Below are positions 8,118-18,111 of a stretch of 28,031 nt of DNA, piece by piece (position 1 is the first letter of the stretch; every line of letters begins with the position of its first letter). Location of the stretch: positions 71,125-99,155 of the forward strand of contig NW_014577898.1 of assembly GCF_000485595.1 (NCBI RefSeq), written 5' to 3'. Below the pieces are notes generated by a model. The model made no database searches. It was given only the letters and a program-made list of their open reading frames with translations, and was not told the DNA's origin. Origin of the DNA: Priapulus caudatus (taxonomy: Eukaryota > Priapulida > Priapulimorpha > Priapulimorphida > Priapulidae). The position numbers and the translations under genes were made by a program.

Positions 8118-9300
8118 GCATAGCCTTTCTTGGGCCCTATGTCTTGATAGGGAAACGCATTCTGCAGCAAGTATGTGCTAGTGGGGTGACTGGGATGAGC
8201 CAATTGGCGAGGAAGTGCTTAGAGACTGGAACCGATGGAAGTGTCAGTTGGTGTACCTGAAAGATGTATACGTCAGCAGGTGCTACAAGCCATCCGAGCA
8301 CCAGCCATCTAGTGTTGTGACGGCAGAGTTGCATCACTTCAGCGATACCATTGAAGTAGGCTACGGGCAATGTTCCTACTTAAGGCTAGTCGATGATCAT
8401 GGTAACGTAAAGTGCTCATTGCTCATCAGCAAATGCCGGGTTGCACCTCTTAAGGCGGTGACCATGCCTCGAATGGAATTAGTGGCTGCTACTGTATCTG
8501 TCAAGATTGCAGTCATCCTACAAAGAGAGTTACAGTATGAGAACGTAGTGGAGCACTTTTGGACAGATAGTAAAGTGGTAATCGGTTATGTCAACAATGA
8601 AGCTAGACGATTCCACACATTTGTAGCCAACAGGGTGAGACAGATTCGTGACGAAAGTCTACCAGCGCAATGGCATTACATACCCAGTTGTGACAACCCT
8701 GCTGATATTGCCTCAAGGGGCATGATTGCAGAGCGCCTGAAAGATTGTGATATGTGGTGGCAGGGTCCAGCTTTCCTGCATGAGGCAGACTATGTCATCA
8801 AGGAGGCAATTGCTTCTACAGTGACTGAGGAAGATGTAGAAGTTAAACAAGCAAGAGTGTTCGCAGCACAAGTCAAGGTGGCAGTGTTTTCAGAAGTGCT
8901 GCAACGAATGCCTAGTTGGAAGAAAGTCAAGAGTTTTCGCCAGATGCTGTCTTCTACTACAAGCTTAGAGGGTAGAGGCGATCCGGTGAGTTGACTGTTG
9001 CTGACACGACTAGAGCAGAGAAGTTGTTGGTAAAGGAAGCCCAGTGCAATGAGCTAACTGATTTGTCTAAACTGAAAAATTTAGACCCAGTGATCGATGG
9101 CGACGGTTTGATCCGAATCGATGGGCGCTTGAAGAAGAGCAACTTACGAGAAGAGATTAAACACCCATTGATACTTCCAGCCAAGAGTGAAGTGACAAGA
9201 TTGGTGGTTAGGCACTATCATAAAGAAGAACACCATCAAGGCCGGGTTATTATCTTGAATGCCATCAGATCTGCAGGCTATTGGATTGTTGGTGGTGTAT
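8118..9300 (+). pseudogene. BEL/Pao retrotransposon pol fragment (A17/RNase H/integrase start)
   Basis: It opens with LGPYVLIGKRILQQ, the peptidase A17-type segment after the BEL/Pao reverse transcriptase. A frameshift near 8190 leads into the frame 8215-8994. RNase H carries the expected acids: HHFSDT, RMELVAAT, FWTDSK and DNPADIASRG. The frame then breaks at about 8985. A second frame (8991-9353) holds the start of the integrase: LIRIDGRLKKSN and a zinc-binding half (VRHYHKEEHHQGR). It is cut at about 9290, before the Cys pair and the catalytic core. About 9300-9353 is unrelated read-through. No LTR is adjacent. This is a dead internal fragment on the plus strand, upstream of and separate from the BEL/Pao gag at 13523. 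Confidence 0.88.
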
Positions 9301-9380
9301 TAATTCCTGCTAGTTTTGAAAGCTCATTCATTACATTTCATTTTGAAAAGTAAAAATATTGCCCCCTAGTCCCCCTCAAT

Positions 9381-9539
9381 CACTGAACTCTACACTACGT
9401 AGTGTAGACTGGTACCCAGTCGACAGTTCCACACGCTACACTATAACGTCACTACGTCAGTGTAGCGAAGGATACGTACCGGAGTGAAGGTGGCGAACGG
9501 GTACCAGTGACCAGTCTATACGTAGTGTAGAGTTCAGTG
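9381..9539. mobile_element. Fold-back/MITE-like element with 21-bp perfect inverted ends
   Basis: 9381-9401 and 9519-9539 are perfect reverse complements; pairing extends imperfectly inward to the GGTACC words at 9411 and 9500. The 159-bp unit could form a long hairpin. It has no coding capacity. No convincing target duplication is seen (flanks CTCAAT and CCATCT), so the family is unassigned. Confidence 0.75.
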
Positions 9540-9577
9540 CCATCTATCGACTCGATAGTACAGAATTCTCGAAATCT

Positions 9578-9763
9578 GTGATAGAGATAACAACAGAGAT
9601 ACGGCATCTGCTCAGCAAGATGGTGCTTGACAAGCGTGGTGTACGTCGTGGAACCTGCCAAAATTGTGAAAATTGCGACGACTTTGAGCAAGACCCAGAG
9701 TCTCATCGTTGTGGATATTGTGCTGCCTACCTGTGGCTCACACTCACAGGGTGGCACATTCAG
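9578..9763 (+). CDS. Cysteine-rich possible exon with 3' splice donor
   Basis: An open frame encodes KRGVRRGTCQNCENCDDF and then HRCGYC, a four- to five-cysteine cluster that could bind metal. It ends at CAG|GTGAGTAG (9761-9768), a near-ideal splice donor. An acceptor-like TACAG precedes it at 9551-9555. The continuing frame after the donor lacks sense. The protein family is not recognised. It might be an upstream exon of the MULE remnant that follows, or of an unrelated gene; no partner exon was identified. Confidence 0.35.
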
Positions 9764-9786
9764 GTGAGTAGTTTGCCCTGCAGTTG

Positions 9787-9819
9787 CCGCCCGGCACTAT
9801 ATATCTCCGCCCGGCACTA
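9787..9819. repeat. Short direct repeat CCGCCCGGCACTA x2
   Basis: A 13-base word at 9787-9799 is repeated at 9807-9819, directly after the splice donor described above. Function unknown. Confidence 0.8.
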
Positions 9820-9839
9820 ATTCTTTATATAAAAAAAGG

Positions 9840-10237
9840 AAAAGAAGAAGAGTGATATATGGGCTTTTTATTGCTCAGAATGCAGGAAATTGAGTTTCAG
9901 ACTATCAAAAATCAAAAATGTTCAGGACTAAAAAATCCTGGGCAGAACCCTGCCATGAAAATGAATGTGTGAGACTGATGTACAGTTTTAGGTTCAAGGA
10001 TACAGATGATGTCCAGTACGGTGATTGGATAGGATGATGTTAGTTGATAGGATAGGACTGTAGGACTGTAGGATAAGATCTTCTTTATCCTTGGGCCCAG
10101 TTTTGTACAGTACCCTAACCCAAGGTTAACTAGAAAGTCTAGTGTGTGCTAGTGCACTTTTCTACACCACGATCCCAAAATTATGTATCAGGATTAGGCT
10201 AAGTTAGGGTAATAAATACTAAAACCCTAAAACCTTG
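9840..10237. other. No gene recognised
   Basis: Low-complexity GGATAGGA-type words lie near 10010-10080. A short inverted pair is present (TACCCTAAC near 10113, GTTAGGGTA near 10203). No open frame with family resemblance. Confidence 0.5.
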
Positions 10238-10277
10238 ATTATCGGCTAGTAATGTTACGAAAAGTGGACATGAACAT
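10238..10277 (+). repeat. 40-bp exact direct repeat, left copy
   Basis: Identical to 12292-12331, starting ATTATCGGCTAGTAATG. The two copies are in the same orientation and bracket the MULE transposase remnant. Homology stops sharply at both edges. Confidence 0.95.
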
Positions 10278-10530
10278 TTTGATGTCTTCTTAGAGCAACT
10301 AAAACAAAGTGGTGTGAAACCCATAATGATAATGACTGTTTAGATAGACAAAAAACTTCCCTAAGCAATCAAGCAATTAGGCAGAATTGGCAAATTTGTT
10401 GGTTAGTAATGTCCCGGTTTGTAACGTTACAGTTTCTCTTTTTGAGTTTTAGAGTCTTCAAAATTGGAAGTGGATATTTTGCGGACGCGGCAAAATATTG
10501 GTAAACGCTATTTTGCCGACAATCGTAGCT

Positions 10531-10552
10531 GATTGGCTGTGTTATGACGTCA
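10531..10552 (+). promoter_or_regulatory. Candidate promoter: inverted CCAAT box and CRE
   Basis: GATTGGCTG (10531-10539, an inverted CCAAT box) is followed by a perfect palindromic CRE, TGACGTCA (10545-10552), 32 bases before the ATG at 10584. The arrangement resembles a TATA-less animal promoter. It is positioned to drive the MULE transposase. Confidence 0.45.
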
Positions 10553-11454
10553 TTTAGGGATTTCCCATTGCGGGATTTTGCAAATGGCGGGTTCAACTTC
10601 CAAGAATATTGAAACTTGGAGATAAATTTTCGTCATTTAACGATGTTTTGGCCGCTATTAGGCTGTTTGAAGATGAGCAGCTCATGTCTTATTGGCGGCG
10701 CCACTCTCGATTATTGGATGCTGGACCAGATCGAGTTTGCCAAAGACGAATGAGGTTAAATATTACCAGGTCCATTTCCAGTGCTTGAAAGGAGGAAAAA
10801 AACATACATCCAGCAGCAAGGGCATAAGACCCAACCAGAGGTAGGCTATATGTTTTTGTTTAGGAACCTTGGCCTTGGCTTTTGTTTATCAATAGCCTAG
10901 CGCCTATCTCTTAGTCTTTTAGTAGGCCTAGGCTAGGTAGGGCCTACCGGCGATACACATATTAAATTAGGATTAGGCCATGAGTACGAAAGTCATATAT
11001 TTGCGTCCACCGCCCGCATGCCCGCCTGCATTTAAAAAATTGTTTACATGTCACTGTTTTACATAAAATGTGCTTGTGTGCCTTACACTGTGTTTCACTA
11101 TATTCTAACAGGTGCCTGGAAGGCAATTCGTAATGAATTCCCAAATGCAAGCATCAATGGATGCGCATTTCACTTTAGCCAGGCAGTGTGGCGGAAAACC
11201 ATGGAGCTCGGACTCGACGACATACAGCCTCCGGGGACAGGAGTATAGGTATATCTGTAGTCTGATGGCATTGCCATTTCTACCTGCTGCTGACATCCAG
11301 CCAGCCTTCCAACAACTGGAACAGAGGGCAACATCACCTCAACTTCATCAACTGGTGAGGTACGTCAGTGAAAGCTGGCTTAAAAATCCGACCTGGCAGC
11401 CTACGAATTGGAATGTCTACAACCTGACCATCAGGACAAAGAACGATGTTGAAG

Positions 11455-11796
11455 GTAAATAGTTTTAACTTAAACTATAATCATATACAGTGGACTCCGA
11501 CCTACTCAGTACCAGTTAACTTATAGTAAACTAAGCCTGCATCAGATTTGAAAAAAAAATGTTCCGTATGTATTTTGGTACTATGTTTAACACAAATTCT
11601 TACTCGGTATTTGATTAACTCGGTAATGTTTTTCCGGTTTTAACTCTACCAAGCTAGGTGAAGTCTGCTCTAGTGTAACCGTAAGAGAAATATGTGTATG
11701 AGAATGTGAACACAAGAAGAAGGGTCAAAACGATCAAGGTTCTTTGTCTGATGTTAACAAATTTAGTGTCCTAATCCATTTGTAATCATTTTTTAG
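11455..11796 (+). other. MULE intron, 342 bp
   Basis: Donor GAAG|GTAAAT at 11455 and acceptor TTTTTTAG ending at 11796 join two exons in phase (phase 1: G|GA gives Gly, followed by WHTRLNSY). The coding sense on both sides supports a real intron. Its 3' third is the dispersed repeat at 11680-11793. Confidence 0.8.
11680..11793 (+). repeat. Dispersed repeat, copy B (inside MULE intron)
   Basis: Similar to 401-512 over about 112 bases with scattered changes. It abuts the 3' splice site, so it contributes the polypyrimidine stretch of this intron. Confidence 0.75.
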
Positions 11797-12074
11797 GATG
11801 GCACACCCGTCTCAATAGCTATGCGGGAAATGCCAAACTCTCGTTCTACAAACTCGTCCCACTTTTGCAACGCGAGTCGGACATCGTCGATTTACAGCAC
11901 ACACTGGTGGCTGACGAACAGGTCCTGCGTGACCCAGCGTAACCAGACGAAGAATCTGCAGGGCAGGCTCACCAATTCTGGGCAAAATATGCTGCCCAGG
12001 AGATGACAGCATCGCAGCTGCTCAGGCATGCGGCAACATTTACGGCCCAAGCACGATTAAAACACTTGTTTTAG

Positions 12075-12291
12075 TTGAGGCAATGCTGCCCTTGGTATCT
12101 ATGGTATAATGAGATTAGCTTTAAACCGATCGATCCGATCCCGGCAGTGGTCAATCATTGTGAAAAATAGAGACACGCCGATTTCTCCGTTTCGATTTCT
12201 GACAGACATAGTAGCCGATGTATAAATGGATATTTTTCTGTGATTACAACTCGGATTCATTTAATGTACACTCGTTCTTACACATTTCTTA
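12075..12291. other. No gene recognised
   Basis: Spacer between the MULE stop codon and the right 40-bp repeat. Only short frames; nothing identified. Confidence 0.5.
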
Positions 12292-12331
12292 ATTATCGGC
12301 TAGTAATGTTACGAAAAGTGGACATGAACAT
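12292..12331 (+). repeat. 40-bp exact direct repeat, right copy
   Basis: Identical to 10238-10277. The LINE reverse-transcriptase fragment begins within a few bases of its right edge. Confidence 0.95.
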
Positions 12332-12332
12332 A

Positions 12333-12640
12333 CATCGGCGTGGATCTATCCAAAGCTTTCGATACGGTTAATCATAATATCTTACTCGCAAAACTGGAAC
12401 GTTACGGTATTAGAGGTTTAACTTTAGATTTTTTTCGATCATACCTGTCTAATTGTTATCACTACACATGCATAAATTCACACAAATCAAACTTGGCGGA
12501 AATGACTTGTGGTGTCCCTCAAGGATCAACACTGGGTCCACTACTCTTTCTTATATATATATTAATGATCTCCCTAACGCTTCATGTTATCTCCAGCGAT
12601 AAATGTTTGCGTTGGTATGCGATGTTACACTAGTTGCTCC
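12333..12640 (+). pseudogene. LINE reverse-transcriptase palm fragment
   Basis: The frame encodes VDLSKAFDTVNHNILLAKL, then YGIRG, then CGVPQGSTLGPLLFLIYI. These are conserved reverse-transcriptase motifs: the D-x-S-KAFD box holding the first catalytic Asp, and the PQGS-x-LGPLLF box. A one-base slip in a TATATATATA tract near 12555 is followed in another frame by INDLPNASCYLQ. The expected FADD catalytic box near 12605 is disrupted by about ten extra bases. Only about 100 residues of a roughly 900-residue protein survive, so the copy is dead. Confidence 0.88.
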
Positions 12641-12994
12641 GCATTTTGCGGTTCCGCATTTTCTGGTAGCTCCGACTACCGGACGTCCCGCTTATTTAGG
12701 TCAACTGAGTTTGCGTTCTTCTCGTGGCGGTGTCCGTGCGGTGAGGGTGCCCTTTCAGGTGCTCATGATTAACCCCGTCCAACCGCTCTGAACGTGTTTT
12801 ATTTTCTGTTACATGAATGCGGATAGTTGTATATTTAGTTTAAGAACAATTCATGTTCGTGATATTTCAATGGTAAAATTGTGTCAGCCGTACGTTAGTA
12901 TTTGTCGTTATCTTGCGTTGGCGTGGTGTGAATTTCCTATGTAAGATACGTTACGTACGCCATATTATGACTGTTCGTTGATATAAATTGCTAA
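12641..12994. other. No gene recognised
   Basis: A short proline/arginine-rich frame runs to 12791 without similarity to known families. AT-rich sequence follows. It might include a 5' LTR or leader of the BEL/Pao element downstream, but no matching second LTR is present. Confidence 0.4.
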
Positions 12995-13393
12995 TGCATT
13001 GTATGTAGCCTGATTGATGATAGTTTGCGGTCTATCGTTGATAATTTCGGCAGAGAGGTACCTAGTCGATTTGTGAATATAACCAAGAGACTACCTATAA
13101 TCAGTGAAATAGGTCAAAATGATGTCATTCCGCGATGGGCAGCTATTGGTATAGAGATGTGGAGAGATAGATTCACCACTGAGGAGAAAGTGGATGATAG
13201 TGGAAAGACTTTTTATTCCACTACTCTTAAAATTAATAAAGATATTGTTGAGTCTTTGACTAATGTTAACAATAAGTCGAGTGACTTTTGTTTTCTTAAG
13301 GCATTTTCAAATTCTGATAGTATTGACTCAGTAAGTCTGCTGGATCTTTACAAGAGGAACTTCGATAGAGAAGAAAATAAAATGGCTGGTTGA
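12995..13393 (+). CDS. Unassigned ORF upstream of BEL/Pao gag
   Basis: An open frame of about 132 codons from after TAA 12992-12994 to TGA 13391-13393, with no ATG near its beginning. An acceptor-like TATGTAG (13002-13008) allows an exon starting near 13009. The product is mixed and moderately charged (ITKRLPIISEIGQNDVIP, IGIEMWRDRFTTEEK, a DREENK ending). No membrane segment or family was recognised. It may be a piece of the retroelement's leader, a LINE product or a host exon. Confidence 0.4.
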   Translation, partial: CIVCSLIDDSLRSIVDNFGREVPSRFVNITKRLPIISEIGQNDVIPRWAAIGIEMWRDRFTTEEKVDDSGKTFYSTTLKINKDIVESLTNVNNKSSDFCFLKAFSNSDSIDSVSLLDLYKRNFDREENKMAG

Positions 13394-13522
13394 ACCACAG
13401 TCTGAGTCTTCATCTTCTTCCTCGTTTCGGCGGGCGCACATCACAGTAGAAAAACGCTGCCATGGAGTCTACCTTCCATTTCACCCTGATTAACCGGACG
13501 TAGGCAGGATCTACACTTCAAG

Positions 13523-15020
13523 ATGGCCGAAGCAAAAATCAGAAAGGACAAAGGCGAAACGTGCCCTGACGAAAGAGATAAATTACACGCGCCAGTTGTT
13601 GGCAGAAAACAGGTTAGACTGCGTAGAGCAACAGTGTCTGGCGTTAAGTCATCGATTTCAGACGTTTACCGATATACATAATGTTTTTCATAATGCCCTT
13701 GTTCGCGATTCCGATATCGATGATAGCGAAGAATACTACTATAAAGAACAGGATAATTATATTGAGGCTTTGGAAAAGTGTATTAAGGTAAAATCCGCCT
13801 CAGTTAATGTAAGTGACCCGGCGAAGGTAGAATTGGAGGAGGGAGCTGCGACCGGTGGGCTGCCGAGCGATCTAATTGCTTTTCTGAATCTGCCGAAAGT
13901 AGAGTTAGAGTATTTTGATGGGGATACCTTGCGCTATCACCAGTTTATAAAATCTTTCGAATTGAATATCGATCAAGTGTGTTTGGATGCTAATGTGAAA
14001 TTAACCCGCCTGGTGCAGTACACCAAAGGTCCTGCCAAGGACGCTATCCGCGGCTGTCTGTTGATTGGTGGGGACGAAGGGTACGCACAAGCCTTGCAGA
14101 TTCTGAAGGAACGATTTGGAAACCCCCACTTAGTAGCAGAGAGAATCATTTCGGATTTAAAAAGACAGAAACCTGTCAGGTCCCCAAGCGAAATCCAGCA
14201 GTTGGCCGATGACCTAAGAAATGCAGAATTAATTTTGAATCAGTTGAGCATGCTTGCTGAAGTCAGCTCACAGTCCACAATTCTTGATATCGTCTACCGC
14301 TTGCAGCCCTATGTTCAGATAATGTGGAAGAACCGTGCACTGGAAATTAAGAGGGCAAGAGGGTGTTATCCTGCTTTCACTGATTTGGTCAAGTTTGTCG
14401 CAGAACGGGCTCTGGAGAGTAATGATCCGGTATATGGGGGGTTATCATTTAAAAGGGAAACCGCAGGTAAACCCAGAGTCCAATCTTCTACGTCCCATGC
14501 TATGTCTGCCAGTGCAGGGGCTAATGGTGATTCAGCTAGTGCTTCAGCTATGCGCTATAATAGAAATTATGCTAGGCCACAACCAGCTTGTGTTCTGTGT
14601 AGTGGATATCACAGGATGTGGCGTTGTGAGTTGTTCAAACGTATGTCAGTTAAGCAGCGTATAGATCTGGTTAAGCGGCGTAGATTGTGTGAAAACTGTC
14701 TGCTGCCTGGGCATAGTGCACACAATTGTGGGAAAAGATCAGTGTGTTCTGTCCCGGGTTGTGGAAAGAAACATACCATGTATATTCACAATGTTGGTGA
14801 TCAGTCGGTATCTGTAAACCCAAGCAGGAGCGTGTCAAATGCGAGTATGTTCTCGGACAAAGAAACGTACATGCCCATTGTACAGGTATTAGTTAACAAT
14901 AAGGTCCTGGTCGATGCACTACCGGATACAGTGTCTAGCAACTCATTCTGTTCGAGTAGTCTGGCCAATCAGTTAAACTTGACAGGAAAGACAGTGTCAT
15001 ATCATTTGAACACTTTGTGT
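13523..15020 (+). pseudogene. BEL/Pao gag and protease start
   Basis: ATG 13523 opens MAEAKIRKDK. A frameshift near 13550-13560 moves to the long frame that ends at 15338. It contains the DUF1759 gag region (about 13880-14450: LPKVELEYFDGD, YTKGPAKDAIRGCLL, ILKERFGNPHLVAERI). Zinc-knuckle-like cysteine motifs follow (CVLCSGYHRMWRC, LCENCLLPGHSAHNC, CSVPGCGKKH). The start of an aspartic protease comes next (MPIVQVLVNNKVLVDAL), where the catalytic DTG/DSG triad is DTV (within LPDTVSSNSF). Coding then switches without a break to a LINE sequence at about 15020-15040, so reverse transcriptase, RNase H and integrase are missing. The gag portion is unusually well preserved, with no internal stop. 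Confidence 0.88.
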
Positions 15021-15034
15021 AAATCAGCTCCAAC

Positions 15035-15542
15035 GAAACGACGACGACGACGAATTAAGACACTATATTCCACAAGAGATGCTTCGCACTATTTACTATG
15101 CCCTGGTCTATCCTTCTCTAATCTATGCGGTTTTGGTACAGCCAACAAAACCACTTTAAAACCACTACAAACTATTCAAAACAAAATTGTTAAACTTATC
15201 AAATTTGCTAACTCGAGGGATCATGCAACCTCTTACTTTTATGAATTGCAACTGCTTAAACAAATCGACATTTATAATTTAGAGCTAGGTAAATTTATGT
15301 TTAAATTCAATGCAGGCATTCTCCCTGAATTATTCTAGAAGAATTCTCATCATTACCAGACAAGAGCAGCAACTAACAATTTATACTTTACTCCTAGAGT
15401 ATCAACGAATACTGGTTTTAAATCCATTAAATCGGCTGGAGTTAAACTTTGCAACGACTTATCTGTAATTAACAAATCACGTACTATTAAACAGTTCAGC
15501 TATAAATATAAATTCAACATACTACAACAGTATATCTCTTAA
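15035..15542 (+). pseudogene. LINE reverse-transcriptase C-terminal fragment
   Basis: From about 15080 the frame reads through TTLKPLQTIQNKIVKLIKF, LELGKFMFKFNAGILPELF and a TAG at 15336-15338. It continues in the same frame with HHYQTRAATNNLYF, FKSIKSAGVKLCNDL and a terminal TAA at 15540-15542. This is the usual tail of Jockey/CR1-like LINE proteins, with the HxYxTR element. One in-frame stop and the missing catalytic part make it non-functional. It is joined in frame to the BEL/Pao protease upstream. Confidence 0.82.
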
Positions 15543-16608
15543 TGAAGAACATATCCGGCCCGTGATTAACTAGTTCTCTATGTTTATCATGATGTCATTT
15601 CTAGTGATTTTACACGATTGTTGTAACACTCTGGCATGTAATTGCTATTTTTCAAATAATACTTCTACAAGATATTTATTTATTTCTTCTAAATGCATGT
15701 TTAAATGCAGACTATTTCCTAGACAATTTTTTAGCTAGTAATATATGCTAATGAAGTTACACTTTTTTACATAGCATTTAGTTGAGTGTGGTAATGATTT
15801 GACAAAATTCCGTTACAAGTTTGTTTTCAATTTGGAAAGTTTTCTGAGTTATTCCTTTACTTGGCATTTTATGTATTGCTCGCAATCTTAACTTGTTAGC
15901 TTGTTATTGATCTGTAAATTGCTAGCTTTCCTATAAATTGTTATATACATTCATTGTATATAATGTTTAGGATTTCTTCCATTTTTCTATTGTTTATATT
16001 TAAATATGGTTTTGCACTGAATGCTGCTATACATTTATATGTATTGTTTGTCAGTTTTTTGTTGTTTTTTACTCAATTGATACAGTTAATGTCAGTTTTC
16101 ATTTGTCAAGTCAAATGTATGTTATTGTAGATGTTACATATGGCCAAATGTTATAATTGCAATTTTGTTCAAATGCCTTTTTCATAAAACTTCTGAGTTA
16201 TTCCTTTACTTGGCGATTATGTATCGTTCGCAAACTTGACTTGTTATAGCTTGTTGTTGTTGTTTTTTGATCTTTAAATTGCTTGCGTTTCGATATGCTC
16301 ATTTATTGACTTTGATTATAATATATGTCAGATGTTTAGAAATTCTTCTATTGAATTTATTTGAATATGGTATTGTACAGATTGCTTCAGTACAGACATA
16401 TGTATTCATTAACGTATCATAAACGTACGTACTTAGCTTGGTTTGTTGTAATTTACATTCAAGACTGTTTATTTATATTGTCATTACTGTAAACATTCTG
16501 CTCAAATTTTGCTTGACATAGAAATTATCTCTGCTTATCTTGTATAACGTTTAAGCAATTATGAATCATGTAATTTTTGTATCTTCATATTTGTATTATT
16601 CTACACTT
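15543..16608 (+). other. AT-rich LINE 3' region, no gene
   Basis: No coding potential. It is very T-rich and includes the internal duplication listed at 15842-16510. It probably represents the 3' untranslated region of the LINE tail and adjacent spacer, ending at the assembly gap. Confidence 0.5.
15842..16510 (+). repeat. Diverged tandem repeat, period about 349 bp
   Basis: TTCTGAGTTATTCCTTTACT plus TGGC at 15842-15865 recurs exactly at 16191-16214. Similarity continues with substitutions through ATATGGT...TTGCACTGA-like words (about 16003 and 16367). Two units, old by divergence. Confidence 0.75.
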
Positions 16609-16633
16609 NNNNNNNNNNNNNNNNNNNNNNNNN
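16609..16633. other. Assembly gap (25 N)
   Basis: A run of 25 undetermined bases. Sequence character changes across it, with more single-base indels between repeat copies to the right. Confidence 1.
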
Positions 16634-17092
16634 CGCACCTAAATTGACATACTAATAGCCTCTCCAAGCATCTCACTCGACCAGACCTTACCTACCCTAT
16701 CGCGCCGCGTTTACAGCACGACCGATTTCATCGAGACATTATTACAGACGATCTACTGCTCTGCCGTCTAGGTGGTGCTATCTCATCGGGTACGGCGGCA
16801 GCGTGCCCGTCTTCCTCCTGGCTGCCGTCTCTACAGGGCACATCATCGGGGGATGCCGCTCCGTGGTTGCACGCGAACTTAACGAAAACTTGCAGAGCTC
16901 GTCCTGCGAGAGACCGCTCAGCCGCGTTCCAGAAGTACTCGATTGTTTGTCAGACTCTGTCACCCGACTTGTACATGGTATAGTGTCTGTAACAATCACA
17001 TAGCAGCCGGCGAGCACCACTTGACACTCTCGCACAGCAACGCACCCGTACGCACGCACGAACATGGTTTGGACAGCGACAGACAACAAAAT
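16634..17092. other. No gene recognised
   Basis: GC-richer sequence with overlapping open frames on both strands, including about 110 start-less codons on the plus strand to 16980. No frame shows a known domain, and composition alone could keep these open. Confidence 0.45.
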
Positions 17093-17253
17093 AACACACA
17101 GAATCAATCGCCATAAAATCGATGCAAGACCTACAAAAACTGGCTATACCACTCGACAATACTCAAACTAAATCTGAGGGTCTCAATCGACATATCCCCT
17201 GAATGGTTAGTTTCCCATGCACTAGATGTACTAACGCATGTAAAAATAACCAG
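17093..17253 (+). pseudogene. LINE ORF1 end and ORF2 start (PHD half), copy 1
   Basis: ORF1 ends at TAA 17169-17171 (tail SMQDLQKL). ORF2 starts at ATG 17203 with MVSFPCTRCTNACKNN, the first half of a PHD-type finger, and is broken at codon 17 by the Harbinger insertion. The second half resumes at 20568. Sequence left of 17093 does not match the other copy. Confidence 0.75.
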
Positions 17254-17270
17254 GGGCGCGTTTCACTAAC

Positions 17271-18111
17271 TTTCGTTCGCTATTTTCCTTCGCTATTTTC
17301 AAAGTTGATCGTAAATAGCGAAGAAAACGTCCGCGCGTTTCACAAGCTCCGTTCGCTAAAAGTTATTCGTTATTTAGCGAACAACTCTAGCGACACCTCT
17401 GCAGGTCTTGGTAAATTTAGCGAAGGACTTGCGGTGCATTTAAACCCTATAAAAACATAATGTAGCGCAGTGTGCGCGCTGTATATTGTAGCAGCGATGT
17501 CGCGAAGGTTGTTTCAGATAAATGCACCTAACTTTACTAGCAAACGATAGTGCCTATACAGGCACACTATTCACGCGAATACAAGCTCTGCCGCGTGCTG
17601 TACACACATACACAATCAGACTGACACAGGCAGACTTGCCAATCTTCCTCAATTCGTCTGCTAAAACGCACGCCCTAGGACTCTACTTTAGGCTCCGTTC
17701 TCGCCCGCGCGACTGGTCGAATAGAAAGAATATCAAAAATTGTAATATGTTTTACTCTAATCTTTCATAGTTCATAAGTATATTGTAATGTTGTTGTTGA
17801 GTCTTTACATGCTATCGATGGCACAGATTGACGTGCTAACTGTAGTCTCTGTTTGCAGGACGCTTTGGCAAGGCTTGTTGTGGAACGCAGAGCCATGAGG
17901 CATTGACAGAGTGACACACGCCGTTAGCAAACTAGGCAAGCTCCGAGAATATAGCACCACTGCGACACAGCAAGTGTAGCACGTATCCTACCATAAAACA
18001 CCTTTAGCGACTTATTTCGGTAACTCTATCGGCGACATGCAACAACGGCACAGCAGCTATAGTATGTGAGGCACCAACTGGCCACGCAGACCGGAGTGTA
18101 TAGTGACAAGC
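17271..18111 (+). other. Harbinger left subterminal and leader region
   Basis: Contains repeats of TTCGCT/AGCGAA palindromes to about 17420, then non-coding leader up to the transposase ATG at 18112. Copy 2 has the same sequence at 22351-23159. No gene seen. Confidence 0.6.

Larger units (their letters stand above)
10584..12074 (+). pseudogene. Intron-containing MULE transposase, ZSWIM3-like, decayed
   Basis: Exon 1 (10584-10840) starts MAGSTSKNIETW. After a one-base shift it reads KFSSFNDVLAAIRLFEDEQ and, after another, YYQVHFQCLKGGKKH: the FAR1/FLYWCH-like N-terminal zinc fold of MULE and ZSWIM3-type proteins. It ends at a GTAGGC donor. A later exon begins after TAACAG (from 11111) with WKAIRNEFPNASINGCAFHF, the core of the MULE transposase domain. 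A frameshift near 11210 follows, then SLMALPFLPAADIQPAF, to donor GTAAAT (11455). The last exon (11797-12074) has GWHTRLNSYAGNAKLSFY, an in-frame TAA at 11940-11942, and ends at TAG 12072-12074. The segment with the first catalytic residues is missing, so the copy is inactive. Typical MULE inverted ends were not found. Confidence 0.8.

Noticed and set aside
12584-12791. Two overlapping 62-codon frames after the LINE palm
   Set aside because: They begin in LINE sequence and run into unrelated DNA without domain features.
16648-16980. Start-less plus-strand frame of about 110 codons
   Set aside because: GC-rich region is open on both strands; no domain and no start.
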